A stretch of DNA of 64,000 bases, taken from contig DMES01000037.1 of the NCBI GenBank assembly GCA_003450815.1, positions 5,059 to 69,058 on the forward strand, read 5' to 3'. The notes under the pieces are model-generated. The model worked only from the letters and a program-made list of their open reading frames with translations. It ran no database searches and was not told the DNA's origin. Position 1 is the stretch's first letter. Each line of letters starts with the position of its first letter. Shown here one piece after another: positions 16,713-25,576 of the stretch. A program made the position numbers and the translations under genes. This DNA is from Elusimicrobiota bacterium (lineage in GTDB: Bacteria > Elusimicrobiota > Elusimicrobia > Elusimicrobiales > UBA9959).

Positions 16713-17758
16713 ATCGGGCTTTCCTCAAGTTTTTTAACAAGTTTGTCCGTAAGGTCAACTGCGGAATGACCGAAAAGGATGGTGCGCTTGTCCACTACCA
16801 CGCTCACTCCCTCTTTCACGGCAAGTTCTTTAAGGACCAGGTAGATCCGGCCGAGTATTATTTCGCTTTTATTGTTTTCAAATTCCAGGAGTTCCCGCTC
16901 GGTCTGGTGCTGGGACAGGCGCAGTCCTTCTTCTTTCTTTGCGAGTTCCGTTTCTTTGAGCACTATCGCGGAATCAATTTCCGCGGCTGAGGTTGAAATG
17001 GAAAATTTGAAGTAATCCATCGGCACACGGCTTATGCCGGGCATATCTATGCCGGTCATTCCCGGCAGGCCTGGCGGAGGGACCACCAAAGCAGGCAGAG
17101 GTGAAGGGGGGGGAGAGGTTAAGGTGGAGGAAGAGGCTGCGGCTGCTTTACCTATACCTGCTGTTTCCCCGGCGGTGTTCGTGACTACGGCCGGAATTGT
17201 TTGGGTTGAAAGTTGTACCGCGGCGGTAGACATTGAGACTCCGCTGTTCGCCGGCCCGGTTTTGCCGGGCGCTTCAGGTCCCGAAGCCGGCGGCAGGGGG
17301 ACTACGGCCGGTTGCGGACCATTTGGGGTGTCAGTGGTTGGAAAATTTGACTGCGCTTCCCCGGGTGAAAGCTGTACCGGGACGATTTGGGTGGAAATTT
17401 GCGGGATTGGAATCTCGGCGGCTTTAGCCGCGGCGGCTGATATCTCTTCAGCCTGGCGCATGAGGCCGGGCAAAGTAAGGGCGAATTCACGCTCCTGTTT
17501 TAGTTTCGCTATATCGGCTTTCAGAGAAAAAATGGCCTGTTTTTTAATGTTCAGGGCGTCTTCTTTCTTTTTTATTCTGTCTAAAAACTCCTCCCTGGCG
17601 TTGGAAGTGCCGGAAAAATTCTTGAAAACACGGTCTATGTCCACATAGCCTATGGTGCCGGACTCGCCCTTGTTTTCTTCAAGTGAAAGTTCAAGCGCCA
17701 AAGCGCGTGATGCCGTAAAAAAAGCTAAAGCGGATAAAAAAAGCGTCAGTTTTTTCAT
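16709..17758 (-). CDS. OmpH/Skp-family periplasmic chaperone with a long proline-alanine-rich insert
   Basis: 349 aa, about twice the length of typical Skp. Signal peptide at residues 1-21, then the OmpH start motif YVDIDRVFKNF and a coiled-coil arm. This is interrupted from about residue 115 to 240 by a low-complexity segment rich in P, A, S, T and G, after which the second arm and the closing strand (VSVVVDKRTILFG) follow. Skp holds unfolded outer-membrane proteins, and the bamA-ompH-lpxD order is widely conserved. The ATG at 17758 has GAGGG before it. The insert may be a flexible tip or tether; no function can be read from it. Confidence 0.82.
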   Translation of the reverse strand: MKKLTLFLSALAFFTASRALALELSLEENKGESGTIGYVDIDRVFKNFSGTSNAREEFLDRIKKKEDALNIKKQAIFSLKADIAKLKQEREFALTLPGLMRQAEEISAAAAKAAEIPIPQISTQIVPVQLSPGEAQSNFPTTDTPNGPQPAVVPLPPASGPEAPGKTGPANSGVSMSTAAVQLSTQTIPAVVTNTAGETAGIGKAAAASSSTLTSPPPSPLPALVVPPPGLPGMTGIDMPGISRVPMDYFKFSISTSAAEIDSAIVLKETELAKKEEGLRLSQHQTERELLEFENNKSEIILGRIYLVLKELAVKEGVSVVVDKRTILFGHSAVDLTDKLVKKLEESPI

Positions 17759-17769
17759 GTCAACCCTCA

Positions 17770-17794
17770 TCCGAAAATTGCTGCAATTTTCGGA
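17770..17794. repeat. Palindrome TCCGAAAATTGC / CAATTTTCGGA after bamA
   Basis: 11-bp inverted repeat with a 2-3 base centre, directly after the bamA stop codon and just before the ompH ribosome site. Same sequence family as 5476-5503. Confidence 0.65.
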
Positions 17795-20284
17795 TTAGAA
17801 CAAATTCCCGAGCGTGAAATAAATATCCGAACGCTGCTCTCCGGGCTTATGGTTGAAGCCGTAACCCCAGTCAAGCCGTATTGGGAAGGCAGGCGTGGTG
17901 AAACGGATGCCGAAACCCGCTCCGGCTTTCAGGTTGTTCTGGCTTGTGCCGCTGCGCAGGTTTATGTTGTTGAAGTGGTCCCAGGAATTGCCCAGATCAA
18001 AGAAGAAGGCCCATTGTACTATGGTGCGCTTGCGTTCCCTGGCTATCGGGATCTTGAGCTCTATGTTCAGTATGTCGTAAACCTTGCCGCCGTTTTGAGG
18101 CCCGATCTGGCCGTTATTGGCGTATCCCCTGATGGTGTCGGCGCCGCCGATGAAATAACGCTCATAAACAGGCACGCTTTTGGTGGAGCCGAAACGCGCC
18201 GCGTAACCCAGACGGTTTGAGATTGCCAGCACAAATGGATAATCTTCTATGGAGAAAAGCTTGAGATTATAACTGGCGGTAAGGCTCGGTTTATAATAAT
18301 CCGCATCCCCCATAAGAGGTCCGCCGGTAAAATCAAGTCCCAGCGCTATGCGCGAACCGCGGGTGGGATCCCACACGCTATCCCTGGTATCGCGCGCGAA
18401 TTCCAGGTAAATGGAGGAAGTGACGCTGGTGCCCTCCAGCAGTTCGCCGGTATAGAGCGGATCTACCGCCGAAATCCTTACTTTTTCATAGGTATAGGAG
18501 GTGGTAAGGGTATATTTGTCGTTCTGAAATCTGGGGGCGAGCGTTACCTTGCCTCCGGCGCGCTGCTCGGTATAGGCGGAAAGAGAGGTTTTGTAAGGTT
18601 TATAGCGGCGGGTGTTGTAAACATCCACACCAAGGGTAGTGGGATGTGTTCCCATCCAGGGGGTGGACCAGCTTAGGGTATAATCGTTCACCTTTTTACC
18701 GAAGTTCCACGACAGGGAGGTTTTGTAGGCCCGTCCGAAAAGGTTCAGGTGCGACAGCGCGACCGTTCCCACCAGCCCGTCCACGGAGGAGATTCCCATG
18801 CCGGCGGTAAGCATGCCGGGTTTGCCCTCGGCAACATCAAAAACCAGGTCCACTTTATCCGGGTCGGAGGTGGGGTTTATTACGGGGCTCACATCGTCTA
18901 TGAAACCCAGGTTGAAGATCCTTTCCTGGCTGCGCCGTATTTTTGTGGAACTGAAAACTTCGCCCTCTTTTTGCGTTATTTCGCGCCGTAGCACATAGGT
19001 TTTGGTGGCCTTGTTGCCCTCAACGTCTATGTGGTCCACATAGATCGGTTTGTTTTCGGTAATGACAAATTCAATGTCCAGCGCGCCTGTTTTTTCATTG
19101 GGCACTTTCACGGGCTTTATCTGGGCCTTCAGGTAGCCTTTGTCGGCATATTTGTCCTGGATTCCGCGCAGGGTGTCGTCGAAGCGTTCCTGGTTGAAAA
19201 GCTTGCCTTCGCGATATTCCACGGCCGTGGAGAGGTCTTTTGAAAGATAAACGGTGTTGCCAGAAAAATAGGTGCGGCCGAAGCTTTGCAGCAGGCCCTC
19301 GGCAATGTCTATGTGTATAAAAACCCGGCTCCGGTCCTCGTTGAATGAAACTGAAGACGAAGTTATGCTGAAGTTGCTGTAGCCGTTGTTTTTGTAGAAG
19401 GTCTCCAGAACTTTCAGATCGGCGTCAATATCCTGCGGGGAGTAGATCTTTTTAGGGCGGTTTTTCAGTTTCTTCAGCAGTTTGTTGGTTTTAAATGCTT
19501 TGGCTCCTTCAAGCTTCACCTCGGCTACCCTGGCCTTTTTACCCTCGGCTACCGACACCGTAAGGAAGCAGAGGCGAGCGGCCGTGTCATAGCGGATTTC
19601 GTAATCGGTTGTGGCGTCTATGAAGCCTTTTTCATGGTATTTATCGGTTATTTTTATGAGGTCTTCCCTGATTTTTAGTTCGTCAAAAAAATCCTTTTCT
19701 TTCAGGGACATCTCGTCTTTAACGGAGGTTTTTGAAAGTTCTTTATTGCCTTTCAGCGCTATTTCCTTTATCATCGGTTTTTCCGAAACAATATAAGTGA
19801 TGCGCGCGGTAATGCTTGACGCCGACAGGGCGCTGAACTTGGCCGCCGAGGGCTTGTCGGGAAGTTCCGCGATATCCACTGAAACGGTATCCATGCTGCC
19901 AAGGCCTAAAATCGCCTCTATGTCCAGGTTGACATAGTCCGGGTAGTAAAGCGCGCCTTTTTTAGCCTTGCCGGTTTTAAGCACGACTTTTGGTTTCACA
20001 TTAACCGTGCCTTTCACGGCGGTTTCATACACTTCCCAGGGGCCCCTGGCCTTTTCAAGCGCCGGCTCCGACATGCCCGGCAGGGCGGAGGGGGCAACCG
20101 CGGTAACTGTGGATATTTCAGCAGGCGCCGGGGAGGAGGGCGTGGGAGCCGGCTGGGTGGCGGAAGAGGGGGATTCTGCGGTGTCGGTGGAAACCGCGCT
20201 TGCGGCCGGAACCGGCGCGCCCTGGGCCGCTGAGAAGGAAGCGGAAGCGAAAGGTAAAAGAAGGAGCAGTAAATATTTTTTCAT
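17795..20284 (-). CDS. bamA: Outer-membrane protein assembly factor BamA
   Basis: 829 aa. Signal peptide at residues 1-20, then a low-complexity P/A/S/T-rich stretch to about residue 70 that ordinary BamA lacks. Five POTRA-type repeats follow (for instance IKEIALKGNKELSKTSV, VAEVKLEGAKAFKTNKL and VDHIDVEGNKATKTYVL), and then the 16-stranded Omp85 barrel from about residue 480. The barrel ends with the expected aromatic terminus (FTLGNLF) and contains the conserved GGADTIRGY motif of L6. BamA inserts beta-barrel proteins into the outer membrane. First gene of the minus-strand envelope run. Confidence 0.94.
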   Translation of the reverse strand: MKKYLLLLLLPFASASFSAAQGAPVPAASAVSTDTAESPSSATQPAPTPSSPAPAEISTVTAVAPSALPGMSEPALEKARGPWEVYETAVKGTVNVKPKVVLKTGKAKKGALYYPDYVNLDIEAILGLGSMDTVSVDIAELPDKPSAAKFSALSASSITARITYIVSEKPMIKEIALKGNKELSKTSVKDEMSLKEKDFFDELKIREDLIKITDKYHEKGFIDATTDYEIRYDTAARLCFLTVSVAEGKKARVAEVKLEGAKAFKTNKLLKKLKNRPKKIYSPQDIDADLKVLETFYKNNGYSNFSITSSSVSFNEDRSRVFIHIDIAEGLLQSFGRTYFSGNTVYLSKDLSTAVEYREGKLFNQERFDDTLRGIQDKYADKGYLKAQIKPVKVPNEKTGALDIEFVITENKPIYVDHIDVEGNKATKTYVLRREITQKEGEVFSSTKIRRSQERIFNLGFIDDVSPVINPTSDPDKVDLVFDVAEGKPGMLTAGMGISSVDGLVGTVALSHLNLFGRAYKTSLSWNFGKKVNDYTLSWSTPWMGTHPTTLGVDVYNTRRYKPYKTSLSAYTEQRAGGKVTLAPRFQNDKYTLTTSYTYEKVRISAVDPLYTGELLEGTSVTSSIYLEFARDTRDSVWDPTRGSRIALGLDFTGGPLMGDADYYKPSLTASYNLKLFSIEDYPFVLAISNRLGYAARFGSTKSVPVYERYFIGGADTIRGYANNGQIGPQNGGKVYDILNIELKIPIARERKRTIVQWAFFFDLGNSWDHFNNINLRSGTSQNNLKAGAGFGIRFTTPAFPIRLDWGYGFNHKPGEQRSDIYFTLGNLF

Positions 20285-20423
20285 TTTAATCGGACCGCAC
20301 GAAAACTTCAGACTTATCCTTTGGGCCGCATTTCATCTAAACACGCGGTCTCAAATTCCTGACTATAACAGCACATATAATACAAATTTTGGTCGCAGTT
20401 TTGGAAAACCGCTTTCTAACACT

Positions 20424-20452
20424 TTGCGAGCGAACGACAAATAGACTATAAT
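20424..20452 (+). promoter_or_regulatory. Sigma-70-type promoter of the PhoH-like gene
   Basis: TTGCGA and a perfect TATAAT are spaced by 17 bases, ending 44 bases before the chosen start codon. Confidence 0.6.
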
Positions 20453-20496
20453 CTCATTGTTCAATGCAAAGGCCGGTGGAAAATGGAAGGTTCACA

Positions 20497-21798
20497 ATGA
20501 AAAAGATCTATATTCTGGACACAAACGTGCTCATTCACGATCCGCTTTCTTTTACCAAATTCGACGACAACACCGTTGTAATACCTATTTCTGTTCTGCA
20601 GGAGCTGGATACTTTCAAAACCGCCGGCGACGAGCGCGGAAAGAGCGCCCGCGTGATCTCGCGCCGCCTTGATGAGTACCGGGTTAAGGGCAAGCTTAAT
20701 GTCGGAGTTAAACTTGAAAACGGCGGAACGCTGAAAATTGAGCTTGATCATCAGCAGGTGCTGCCGCCGGAGTTTAGGCTAACGGAGATGGATGACCGCA
20801 TTCTTAACAGCGCTTTCTGGCTGGCCAAAGAAAAAAATAATGTGGTGCTGGTCACCAAAGATATTAATCTGCGCCTGAAATCAGATGCCGTGGGCATTAA
20901 GGCTGAGGATTACAAGGCGGGCAAGGTAAAGGTGGACGAGTTGTACCCGGGGTTGGAGTTCAGGGATGTTGGTTCCGCCGTCATAGATAAATTTTATAAA
21001 GACAAATCCGTAAAAAACGAAGCGGCGGACCTGGTGCCTAATGAATTCGTCATTTTCAGGGCCAAGGAAGACCCGAAAAAAACGGCCATAGGCCGCTGCG
21101 ACCCCGCGGACGCCTCGGTAATAAGGGCGCTTAGCCCGGAACCGTCACCCTGGGGTATCAGGCCCCTGAACAAAGAACAGCGCTGCGCCATGGAACTTTT
21201 GCTCGACGATAATGTAAAGCTGGTAACCCTTATCGGCACGGCGGGCACGGGTAAAACGCTTATATCGCTGGCCTGCGGTCTGCAGAAAGCCGTTGACGAC
21301 AATATTTACAAGCGGCTGATCATATGCCGTTCAGTGGTGCCCGTGGGACGCGACATCGGTTTCCTGCCCGGCACCAAGGAAGAGAAACTTTCCACCTGGA
21401 TGGGCGCCATTTACGATAACCTTGAGATAATAATGGACAAGCGCCACCAGGAGGACTCCCTGCAGAAGTTCGAATACCTCCTGCAGAACGAGAAGATCGA
21501 AATAGCTTCCGTCAGCCATATCCGCGGCCGTTCGCTGCCAAAACAATATATGCTGGTGGACGACGCGCAGAACCTGAGCCCGCACGAAATTAAAACCATA
21601 CTGAGCCGCGCGGGCGAGGGCACCAAGGTGGTGGTGACAGGCGATCCCTATCAGATCGACAACCCCTACCTGGATATCGCCTCTAACGGACTTACCTATA
21701 TAGTGGACCGCATGAAAGGCCAGAAGCTTTACGGCCATCTGACCTTCACCAAAACCGAGCGCAGCCAGCTGGCGTCACTGGTGGCGGAGCTGTTGTAA
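20497..21798 (+). CDS. PIN-PhoH fusion ATPase (PhoH2/YlaK type)
   Basis: 433 aa. An N-terminal PIN ribonuclease domain begins ILDTNVLIHD, with further acidic residues at VLQELD and in the TKDINLRLKSDAVGIKAEDY stretch. A PhoH-type ATPase follows: Walker A IGTAGTGKT near residue 250, Walker B MLVDDAQNLSP, and sensor VVTGDPYQIDNP. Proteins with this architecture have been reported as RNA helicase/nucleases. I start at the ATG at 20497, preceded by GGAAGG, rather than 33 bases upstream. A TTGCGA-N17-TATAAT promoter precedes it. It stands alone and faces away from bamA. Confidence 0.9.
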   Translation: MKKIYILDTNVLIHDPLSFTKFDDNTVVIPISVLQELDTFKTAGDERGKSARVISRRLDEYRVKGKLNVGVKLENGGTLKIELDHQQVLPPEFRLTEMDDRILNSAFWLAKEKNNVVLVTKDINLRLKSDAVGIKAEDYKAGKVKVDELYPGLEFRDVGSAVIDKFYKDKSVKNEAADLVPNEFVIFRAKEDPKKTAIGRCDPADASVIRALSPEPSPWGIRPLNKEQRCAMELLLDDNVKLVTLIGTAGTGKTLISLACGLQKAVDDNIYKRLIICRSVVPVGRDIGFLPGTKEEKLSTWMGAIYDNLEIIMDKRHQEDSLQKFEYLLQNEKIEIASVSHIRGRSLPKQYMLVDDAQNLSPHEIKTILSRAGEGTKVVVTGDPYQIDNPYLDIASNGLTYIVDRMKGQKLYGHLTFTKTERSQLASLVAELL

Positions 21799-21803
21799 AC
21801 ATG

Positions 21804-21827
21804 GGCTGCTGAAAAAAATCAGCAGCC
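21804..21827 (+). terminator. Hairpin after the PhoH-like gene
   Basis: Stem GGCTGCTGA/TCAGCAGCC (9 bp) with an A6 loop, six bases after the stop codon. It lacks a T-run (TTGTG follows), so it is a weak terminator or a processing/stability hairpin. Confidence 0.4.
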
Positions 21828-21831
21828 TTGT

Positions 21832-21914
21832 GATTACACGGATTAGCAACAGCGATTACACAGATTATTTTGTATGAGAAAATCAGTGTAATCTTTTCAG
21901 GAATCTGTGTAATC
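21832..21914. mobile_element. Minimal GATTACACAGATT inverted-repeat element
   Basis: 83 bp. Left end GATTACACGGATTA plus GATTACACAGATTA, right end TCAGTGTAATC plus AATCTGTGTAATC, with only about 15 bases between. It carries no cargo and looks like the end-only form of the family, lodged between the PhoH-like gene and the convergent U32-type gene. Confidence 0.65.
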
Positions 21915-21921
21915 CATTTTC

Positions 21922-22749
21922 TTATGGGAACGGGCAATATACCAGGCGGTCAACGCGCAGCTTCTTAAGTTCTTTTTCCGAAGAATAAAACTTATCGGGA
22001 AATTCAATAAACATTGTGTTCCCCCGTATCAGCAGTTTTTCCTTTATCCAGGGGTGGGTTACTTCGAACGCGCAGGCGCGGCATTCGCGGTCGCAGTCTA
22101 TGCTGCGCACGGAATTGTCGGGCGCTATGTAGGGCATTCCAACCATGCATGTGCGGGTGGTGGTCAGGTTCAGGTAGGGATAGTAAAGCGTAAGGCTGAA
22201 TTTTTTCGGGTTAAACCCATAGGCTCTGTCTCTGAAGTTGGTGCGGGGTCTGATGCCTATGGTTGAAAGTTCATAGCGGTTTATACCGATTTTTGTGAAA
22301 AAGTCCAGCGCCAGCCGGTTGAGGACTCTGAGCTGGGTCCTTTTCAGCACGAAAATATTGTCGTAAAGCTGCCGCCCGATGTTTATCTTAAACGGCAGGT
22401 TTTCCCTCTCGGCCAGTTCAAGCGCGCCGAAGTCGTTGACGGTGATTTCAAGGTTGTTAATATCCAGTCGCCCCGCGCTGCGCAGTTTAATAAGTTTTTT
22501 GAAGACGGCGGTCAGACGCTTCAGTCCCTTTTCGCTTAAAAGCGGTGTTAGAAGGCAGACTTTTTTGCCTTTTTCCTGAAAGCGGACGATTTCCGAAACT
22601 ACCGCGTTTTCCAGCAGATTTTCGCAAAATTCAGGCCCCAGATAAACCCAGTCAAAACGCTCCAGCAGATCTTTAAGCCTGCCGGAATTCTCCAGCTTGG
22701 AAAAGGAGAGGCTGCCCAGCCTTATGCCGTGTTCAATGCTCATAATCAA
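21922..22749 (-). CDS. UbiV-like U32-family protein
   Basis: 275 aa. Resembles the UbiV/U32-related proteins: a barrel-like fold with the ITVNDFGALEL motif near residue 110 that is shared with the protein at 37355-38050 (VSVNDLGLLAL), and a C-terminal group of cysteines (TCM, DCDRECRAC) suited to an iron-sulfur cluster. Known UbiU/UbiV pairs perform oxygen-independent hydroxylation, so a related reaction is possible here on an unknown substrate. Its ATG overlaps the stop of the U32-type gene upstream, making an operon pair. Confidence 0.65.
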   Translation of the reverse strand: MIMSIEHGIRLGSLSFSKLENSGRLKDLLERFDWVYLGPEFCENLLENAVVSEIVRFQEKGKKVCLLTPLLSEKGLKRLTAVFKKLIKLRSAGRLDINNLEITVNDFGALELAERENLPFKINIGRQLYDNIFVLKRTQLRVLNRLALDFFTKIGINRYELSTIGIRPRTNFRDRAYGFNPKKFSLTLYYPYLNLTTTRTCMVGMPYIAPDNSVRSIDCDRECRACAFEVTHPWIKEKLLIRGNTMFIEFPDKFYSSEKELKKLRVDRLVYCPFP

Positions 22750-23702
22750 AATTTGTTTCCGTCCCAGCCTGTCATTTTTTCAATAAAACAGGCCCGGGCG
22801 TCTTTGTGCGGAAGTGTTGTGGAAAACTTTTCCACCAGGTCAAGCATTGCGCGCAATTCCCGCACCTTTTTTATTTTTATTTCACTCGCGTCCTGGCGGG
22901 TGCCGTATTTAAGGTAATTAACTCCCGCCGAAAAAAAATCAAAAAAAGAGGCGGCATTGGCCATTCTGGGCGCTCCGCCGCAGCCGAGCCTGACCGAGAG
23001 GCGTTTCATTACAGGGCCAAGACGCGGTTTCCAAGCCGGGTCCGTTTCAATACAACTGAGCGCCGGCAGTTTTTCAGCTTTGACATTCAGGCGGCACATG
23101 GAGCCGTCACGGATGGCGATATTTGGGGTGTAATGATCGGGGAAGTGCAGGTGGCAGCGGCCGTTCAGGTAAGCGCAGCCGAAAAAGCGGTAATCAAAAA
23201 TTTCCGTTTCAACTTTGCGCGCGCGGCAAAGCTTTATGATTTCACGCGCTTCAAAAGGGGCCAGTTGATTCGGGAGTATCAGCCTTGAAACGCCCAGTTT
23301 TATAAAAAAACCGGCTGTCAGGCTGTTGAAACACGGTTGCACCGAACTAAGGTGCAGTTTAGCGCGCAACTGCGGCTTAAGTTTTGACAACAGGCTGAAC
23401 ATGGAGGGGCTTGCGGTTATAAACGCGTCCACGCCGGACGCGTCCGCCGCGGCCAGGCGTTTCAGCAGACCGGCTTCCTGTTTAAGTGTAAATTCGGGCG
23501 CTATGCCGTTAACCGCAAGTGAAAGTTTCATGCCCAGGCCATGTGCCGCGCGGACGGCGGTTTTAAGCGGACCGATGCCAGTGAGAGCGGCGGGTTTACC
23601 GAAGTGAGGCAGAGTGGCGACGGCACAGTAAAGCTCGTCCGCCCCGGCTTGGGCCAAAGGCTTGATTTCTTCCAGATATGAAAAGCAGGAGACTATTTTC
23701 AT
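22746..23702 (-). CDS. UbiU-like U32-family protein
   Basis: 318 aa. The beginning (AQAGADELYCAV) and middle (LILPNQLAPFEAREI) match the U32 'collagenase-like' family, followed by a cysteine group (FGCAYLNGRCHLHF, MCRLN, LSCIE) as in the [4Fe-4S]-binding UbiU. It is paired with the UbiV-like gene (4-base overlap) and lies about 100 bases after a radical SAM gene, the same neighbourhood as the U32 pair at 36.5-38.05 kb. Proteolytic activity is not well established for this group; hydroxylase-type chemistry is the better guess. Confidence 0.7.
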   Translation of the reverse strand: MKIVSCFSYLEEIKPLAQAGADELYCAVATLPHFGKPAALTGIGPLKTAVRAAHGLGMKLSLAVNGIAPEFTLKQEAGLLKRLAAADASGVDAFITASPSMFSLLSKLKPQLRAKLHLSSVQPCFNSLTAGFFIKLGVSRLILPNQLAPFEAREIIKLCRARKVETEIFDYRFFGCAYLNGRCHLHFPDHYTPNIAIRDGSMCRLNVKAEKLPALSCIETDPAWKPRLGPVMKRLSVRLGCGGAPRMANAASFFDFFSAGVNYLKYGTRQDASEIKIKKVRELRAMLDLVEKFSTTLPHKDARACFIEKMTGWDGNKF

Positions 23703-23805
23703 ATGGAGAGATTGCAGTGATAAAACAACGATTGCGGTGATATGGCGGAGATCATAGTAATTTCTTAATCGCTGTCATCGCTTCCCCTATCACCGTAAGC
23801 TCCTC

Positions 23806-24726
23806 TTAAAATCTTTCGGGAGTTATGGAGAAAAGGTCTTTTTGTGAGGCCTTGAGTTCTCCGCCGCCGTGAACTTTCAGGTAATCAGGCCTGGCCCCGC
23901 AGCACGCGGGCTTAAGGCTGCAGCGCGAACAGGCGGGCCGGCGCGCCTTTGGGGCTATGCCGTCTTCAAGCACCCTGTCGCCGCGGCGCCAGCGCTGGAA
24001 TTCAAAGGAAAACCCCTCAAATTTTTCCAGCGCGCAAAGCGGCATATTCTGCACCACCGCCTTGCGGCCTTTGAGCTTGAGGTTTGCGAGTGCCAGTTTG
24101 ATAAACGGTGAAACCTGCGTATAGCGCGGCACTATTCCAGGGGCTTTGAGGGCTCTGCCTTTATTGCGCACAAAAGTAAAATTTACAAATGCGGCGCGCG
24201 GAAAATTTGCCGCCGTCCAGAGCGCGAACTCGGGCAGCTGGCGATAGTTTTCGCTTGAGATGATGTGGAAAAACCGCAGCTTTTCCTCGGCGCCGGCGGC
24301 TTTAATGTTAGCAAGGCCTTTAAGGGCCATCTGGAATTTTATGCTGCGCGTTACTTTTGCGTAAATTTCAGCGCGGTGGGAGGGGAAGTTTACGGTAAAA
24401 AAATCGATATCAGCGGCCGCTTTCCGGCAAAAAGCGCGATCTGAGAGCGCCACGGCGTTTGTGGAAAGCATGAAATTTTTTACCCCCGCGGCTTTAAGCG
24501 CCTTTATCCAGTTAAAAAAATCCGTGCCGGCGGTGGGTTCGCCTCCGCCTTCAAGGCTTACGGCTTTCACCCCCGCGGTTTTTATCAGGGCGGCTGTTTT
24601 CAGGGGATCTTGTCTCTTTCCATCCGGAGGATTATGGCAGTAAAGGCAGTAGAGGTTGCAAGTGTGGGCCATGCTGACACAGGCCTGTTCGCTTATCCAT
24701 TTATTTTTTTGTCCACAGTTCGCCAT
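23806..24726 (-). CDS. Radical SAM protein, HxsC-like paralogue
   Basis: 306 aa. The cluster motif is CNLYCLYC near residue 24, followed by an unusual GGGEPT. The C-terminus carries the signature shared with the radical SAM enzymes at 35-48 kb: a PLCALEKFEG segment, then CSRCSLKPAC (CX2CX5C), a tyrosine and a terminal G-G-E-L. That makes it a member of the same HxsC-like paralogue family, outside the main cluster and next to a U32 pair. It may supply a further modification step for the Hxs-like system or serve an independent substrate. Confidence 0.78.
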   Translation of the reverse strand: MANCGQKNKWISEQACVSMAHTCNLYCLYCHNPPDGKRQDPLKTAALIKTAGVKAVSLEGGGEPTAGTDFFNWIKALKAAGVKNFMLSTNAVALSDRAFCRKAAADIDFFTVNFPSHRAEIYAKVTRSIKFQMALKGLANIKAAGAEEKLRFFHIISSENYRQLPEFALWTAANFPRAAFVNFTFVRNKGRALKAPGIVPRYTQVSPFIKLALANLKLKGRKAVVQNMPLCALEKFEGFSFEFQRWRRGDRVLEDGIAPKARRPACSRCSLKPACCGARPDYLKVHGGGELKASQKDLFSITPERF

Positions 24727-24915
24727 ATTGCCGGGTTCATTATACCATTAAGAATTACCGTTGCGAATTGAATAAGTGAACAGGACGAATATGATGATTC
24801 GCAGGTTCAATTCGTGATGTCCATTGTCATTCGCTTTGAGTATTGTTTCATTCAGCGGCCCCGGTGACAAGACGCTGCTTGCCCCAGACACACCCGGAAA
24901 AATAGGTGGGACTTT

Positions 24916-24937
24916 AGACCCATAATATTATGGGTCT
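24916..24937. promoter_or_regulatory. 22-bp perfect palindrome upstream of the RNase gene
   Basis: AGACCCATAAT is followed immediately by its reverse complement ATTATGGGTCT and then TTT. It lies about 70 bases before the RNase start. It could be an operator for a dimeric regulator or a terminator; the sequence does not decide. Confidence 0.45.
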
Positions 24938-25009
24938 TTTGGCACTTACTTCCCCCAACTCCGCACATTATCATATTATGGTGCACAAGCAGTCATAAAG
25001 GATAAAACA

Positions 25010-25576
25010 ATGAAAAAAACGAAAGCTGCGCTGCTCTCCCTGTCGGTCGTCTTGTTCTCGTCGGTGTTTTCTTTTTCCCAGCAGGTAAATGAAATCTCAT
25101 CTCCTTCTCTGGACAATATCGCGTCCGAGGCGGCCTCCGCTTTCAGTCTGAGCGCAGAGCTCAATGTCCGGGAAAAACTTTCCGCCGGGCTCCCTCTGCC
25201 GCTGCCGGAAAACTCAGACAGGGCCCAGCAGTCGATCACTCCACTCATTGAGGACCCTCTGCGCGTCAAGTGTATCCTGAAACTCATAAATGATATTTAT
25301 GCCGGCGTGCACCTGCCGTTCAAAGAGGACGGGCAGATATTTTCGAATAAGGAAAAAATCCTGCCGCCCCAGGCCGCCGGCTATTATCGTGAATATACGC
25401 TTATAGTGCCCACTCAGTATCCCGGCACTGTCGTGGTGGGCGGCGTTACCTACCAGGTCCCTCCGTCTCTGTCAAAGCGCGGCCCTGAGCGGATGGTTAT
25501 AGGCGGAGGAAAGACGATTTATTACAGCCCGGACCACTACAAGAGTTTTATAGAAATACAGGTGGTGAATAGTTGA
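25010..25576 (+). CDS. Secreted barnase-like ribonuclease (microbial RNase N1/T1 family)
   Basis: 188 aa. Signal peptide at residues 1-23 (ending SFSQ), a spacer of about 75 residues, then the small RNase fold at 98-188. The barnase/RNase Sa landmarks are visible: IFSN-K-E near 110, catalytic glutamate E128 in YYREYT, arginines R157 and R161, and catalytic H176 in SPDHYKSF. Such enzymes cleave single-stranded RNA. An AAAGGA ribosome site precedes the ATG. The adjacent downstream gene overlaps its stop and looks like a barstar-type inhibitor, supporting the call. Possible roles are extracellular nutrition or killing of competitors. Confidence 0.85.
   Translation: MKKTKAALLSLSVVLFSSVFSFSQQVNEISSPSLDNIASEAASAFSLSAELNVREKLSAGLPLPLPENSDRAQQSITPLIEDPLRVKCILKLINDIYAGVHLPFKEDGQIFSNKEKILPPQAAGYYREYTLIVPTQYPGTVVVGGVTYQVPPSLSKRGPERMVIGGGKTIYYSPDHYKSFIEIQVVNS

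Noticed and set aside
8559..21914. GATTACACAGATT repeats as a CRISPR array
   Set aside because: Copies are inverted pairs at element ends, kilobases apart, without regular spacers, and no cas genes are present.
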